A program made the translations under genes and the position numbers. DNA of 7,804 bases from Microcoleaceae cyanobacterium UBA9251 (lineage in GTDB: Bacteria > Cyanobacteriota > Cyanobacteriia > Cyanobacteriales > Microcoleaceae): contig DPLL01000541.1 in NCBI GenBank assembly GCA_003542015.1, positions 1 through 7,804 of the forward strand. Reading direction: 5' to 3'. The notes under the pieces were generated by a model. That model saw only the letters and a program-made list of their open reading frames with translations, was not told the DNA's origin and searched no databases. Below are positions 6,305 to 7,804 of the stretch, in pieces (position 1 is the stretch's first letter; every line of letters starts with the position of its first letter).

Positions 6305-6380
6305 ATCAAATAATTGACGGCCTGTAGCTGCCGAAAAACCACCCACCGCCAACCTTTAAGCAACAAAGCGGAGGTCTTCA

Positions 6381-6386
6381 AGGGGA
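6381..6386 (+). promoter_or_regulatory. Ribosome binding site deciding the start at 6395
   Basis: AGGGGA lies eight bases before ATG 6395. It supports this ATG as the start of the 3'-open gene. A second purine-rich GGAGG at 6370-6374 is too far (20 bases) to serve this ATG directly. Confidence 0.6.
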
Positions 6387-6394
6387 AACAAAAG

Positions 6395-7804
6395 ATGAAA
6401 AAATTAGAATTTTTGCTACAGAAAGAAGGCGATCGCGCCTGGCTGTCCCTAGAAACCCCCTCAGTGGAAATTCTAGAAGGTAGATACCGCGTCGTTGGCC
6501 GCATTCCGCATCCGAACGCCGAAATCGAAATTCGCGTTAGCTACACTTCCTGCGACGAAGTATCCCCCCAGCGACAAGCCCAAAGTCGATCGGCCCGCAC
6601 CAACCCAGAAGGATTAGTCGTCATCATTCCCTACACCAGGCTCAAACCCGGAATGTGGCAACTATCCTGCTTACCCGATCCCCACTCCAAACCAGCCCAA
6701 CCCTGGCAGCACGGCGTTCAATTAGAAGTATTGTCCCTAGAATCCGAAACCGCAGCACAAGTACAACCCCTAGACTTGGGCTCCCTCGCTACTCCCGGCG
6801 ATCGGTTTTCCCAAAACCAAGCCAAACCAGAACCGCAGAGCCACAAAATCTCCGAATTCCCCAGTCCCCAAACCCCCCAGCCCAAATCCCCAGACAAGCT
6901 GCAACTCGTACTCGATCGAGAAACCTTCGTAGCCCAACTCGGTCGCCCCCTAATCATTTCCGGCAAAATCGACCTTCCCCAACCCCCAACCCCCATTCTC
7001 GACTCCCAAACCGAAGAACTCAAAAAACTCATCGGTTCAGCACAACTGCAAATCTACCTGCGCGAGCCCCAAACCTCACAAGTTCTAGCAGCCATCCAAC
7101 AGCAGATGCCAGAACAACTTCCCCCTTGTCTCTTTGCTTGCGTCACCTACATACCAGCCGAGTGCAAAAGCCGCCTAATTTTAGGAGAAGCAATTCTCAG
7201 CAGTGGCAATGTCCCCCTAGCCACCCAATTTTTCACAATTACAGCCCGTTTAGAGCAGATTCTAGAGGTAATAGAAGACAATTTCGGCGAACCAAAGCCC
7301 CAAACAAAACCCTCCCCAACAGCGCCAAAACAGCCTGCTAGTCCACCAAATTTATCATTCCTCAAGCTAGTCGAAAAATCCTTAGACAATCCATCCCCCC
7401 CTACATCTACCACAACAGAACCCTTACCCCCTCAACTCAGTCCGCTGTATGAGGTCGATCGCAGTACCCATCAACTAGAACTGCCCACATTCGGCCACAA
7501 ACCGCCTGACAGCAACCGAGACAAATTGCTCTCAGAAGTCTCCAATATCCCTCAAACAGACGCCAGAGCGATCGACTCCCAACCACCGACCGACTTCCCC
7601 AATCCCCTTCAAACAGCCGAAACAGCAGCACCAGAAACCAAGCCCGCACCTACAAAACAGGCATTTCAAACCTTAAACGTCCAAAATAGATTTTGGTCGC
7701 GACTAAGTTCCTTAGCCAGCAACAGCGAATCCCCCGAATGGCTAACAGCAACCGCACTATCGCCAACTCAACAAGACGACGAAAATAGCAGCGACGAAAT
7801 TGCC
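6395..7804 (+). CDS. Conserved cyanobacterial protein of unknown function, 3' end outside window
   Basis: The frame opened by ATG 6395 stays open to the last base, giving exactly 470 codons with no stop, so the protein is longer than what is seen here. It begins MKKLEFLLQKEGDRAWLSLE with no signal peptide or membrane helix in view. Residues about 1-113 form a beta-rich segment (VEILEGRYRVVGRI, AEIEIRVSY, GLVVIIPYTRLKPGMWQL). A second beta-rich segment spans about 168-290 (LQLVLDRETFVAQLGRPLIISGKIDL, shown here as LQLVLDRETF and RPLIISGKI; AQLQIYLREP; KSRLILGEAIL; ATQFFTITARLEQILEVI). The second has the look of an Ig-like or macroglobulin-like sandwich, but that is only an impression. These segments are linked by Pro/Gln/Ser-rich low-complexity stretches (about 135-166, 297-318, 331-350, 394-423). 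An aromatic patch, NRFWSRLSSLAS, follows near 431-442. I recognise it as a type of large hypothetical protein seen in cyanobacteria, without known function. A HIP1 site lies in codons 12-14. Confidence 0.85.
   Translation, partial: MKKLEFLLQKEGDRAWLSLETPSVEILEGRYRVVGRIPHPNAEIEIRVSYTSCDEVSPQRQAQSRSARTNPEGLVVIIPYTRLKPGMWQLSCLPDPHSKPAQPWQHGVQLEVLSLESETAAQVQPLDLGSLATPGDRFSQNQAKPEPQSHKISEFPSPQTPQPKSPDKLQLVLDRETFVAQLGRPLIISGKIDLPQPPTPILDSQTEELKKLIGSAQLQIYLREPQTSQVLAAIQQQMPEQLPPCLFACVTYIPAECKSRLILGEAILSSGNVPLATQFFTITARLEQILEVIEDNFGEPKPQTKPSPTAPKQPASPPNLSFLKLVEKSLDNPSPPTSTTTEPLPPQLSPLYEVDRSTHQLELPTFGHKPPDSNRDKLLSEVSNIPQTDARAIDSQPPTDFPNPLQTAETAAPETKPAPTKQAFQTLNVQNRFWSRLSSLASNSESPEWLTATALSPTQQDDENSSDEIA

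Larger units (their letters stand above)
6040..6394. other. Repeat-containing spacer upstream of the fifth gene
   Basis: This 355-bp stretch has no convincing gene. It holds a duplicated 22-mer (6064-6114), two scattered copies of CAGGACT (6153-6159 and 6226-6232), a heptamer tandem repeat (6241-6275) and a possible promoter near 6275-6304. I see no clear rho-independent terminator after the exported CHAT gene. Confidence 0.6.

Noticed and set aside
6320..6335. CGGC...GCCG as a terminator or riboswitch stem before the fifth gene
   Set aside because: Only four paired bases with an eight-base loop and no T-run; too weak to call.
6085..6504. Minus-strand open frame of 139 codons over the spacer and the start of the fifth gene
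   Set aside because: It covers the tandem repeats and runs antisense into the well-supported gene at 6395; its translation is low in recognisable motifs and it has no clear ribosome binding site.
6655..7341. Plus-strand open frame of 228 codons rich in Arg, Pro, Ser and Thr
   Set aside because: It is the second-frame shadow of the gene starting at 6395. Its skewed composition reflects the CC-rich codons of the real frame.

Overview
This is a chromosomal-type window from a cyanobacterium. It carries six perfect copies of the HIP1 octamer GCGATCGC (197, 1003, 4111, 4903, 5749, 6429) plus many CGATCG cores. Its protein families (DUF1822, CHASE2-CHAT fusion, secreted CHAT protein) are typical of filamentous cyanobacteria. 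The intergenic hairpins and short tandem repeats also fit. A filamentous genus of the Microcoleus/Oscillatoria kind is my inference; I cannot fix the genus from sequence alone.

Layout. Three genes on the minus strand form a tight operon read from 4160 down to 6. The first encodes a small sigma-70-like protein (4160-3486). A DUF1822 protein follows (3455-2526). The last is a membrane protein that joins a cytoplasmic CHAT (caspase-like) domain to a CHASE2 sensor domain and C-terminal membrane helices (2498-6). The gaps are 30 and 27 bp. A 460-bp divergent control region (4161-4620) separates this operon from a plus-strand gene for an exported CHAT protein (start preferred at ATG 4621, end 6039). 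After a 355-bp repeat-containing spacer, a fifth gene starts at 6395 and remains open to the last base (470 codons, 3' end outside the window). It encodes a Pro/Gln-rich cyanobacterial protein of unknown function with two beta-rich segments.

How it may work together (inference). The minus-strand operon combines a transcription factor, an unknown cytosolic partner and a membrane sensor whose output domain is a putative cysteine protease instead of the usual kinase or cyclase. This would suit a pathway in which an envelope signal, sensed by CHASE2, activates the CHAT domain, which then acts on DUF1822 or on the sigma-like protein. A second CHAT protein is exported from the divergent gene. The shared control region holds a perfect match to the HLR1 (RpaB-type) direct repeat, phased A-tracts, an extended -10 element and three hairpins, so joint control by light or redox stress is a testable idea.

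No tRNA, rRNA, CRISPR array, transposase or phage gene was seen.
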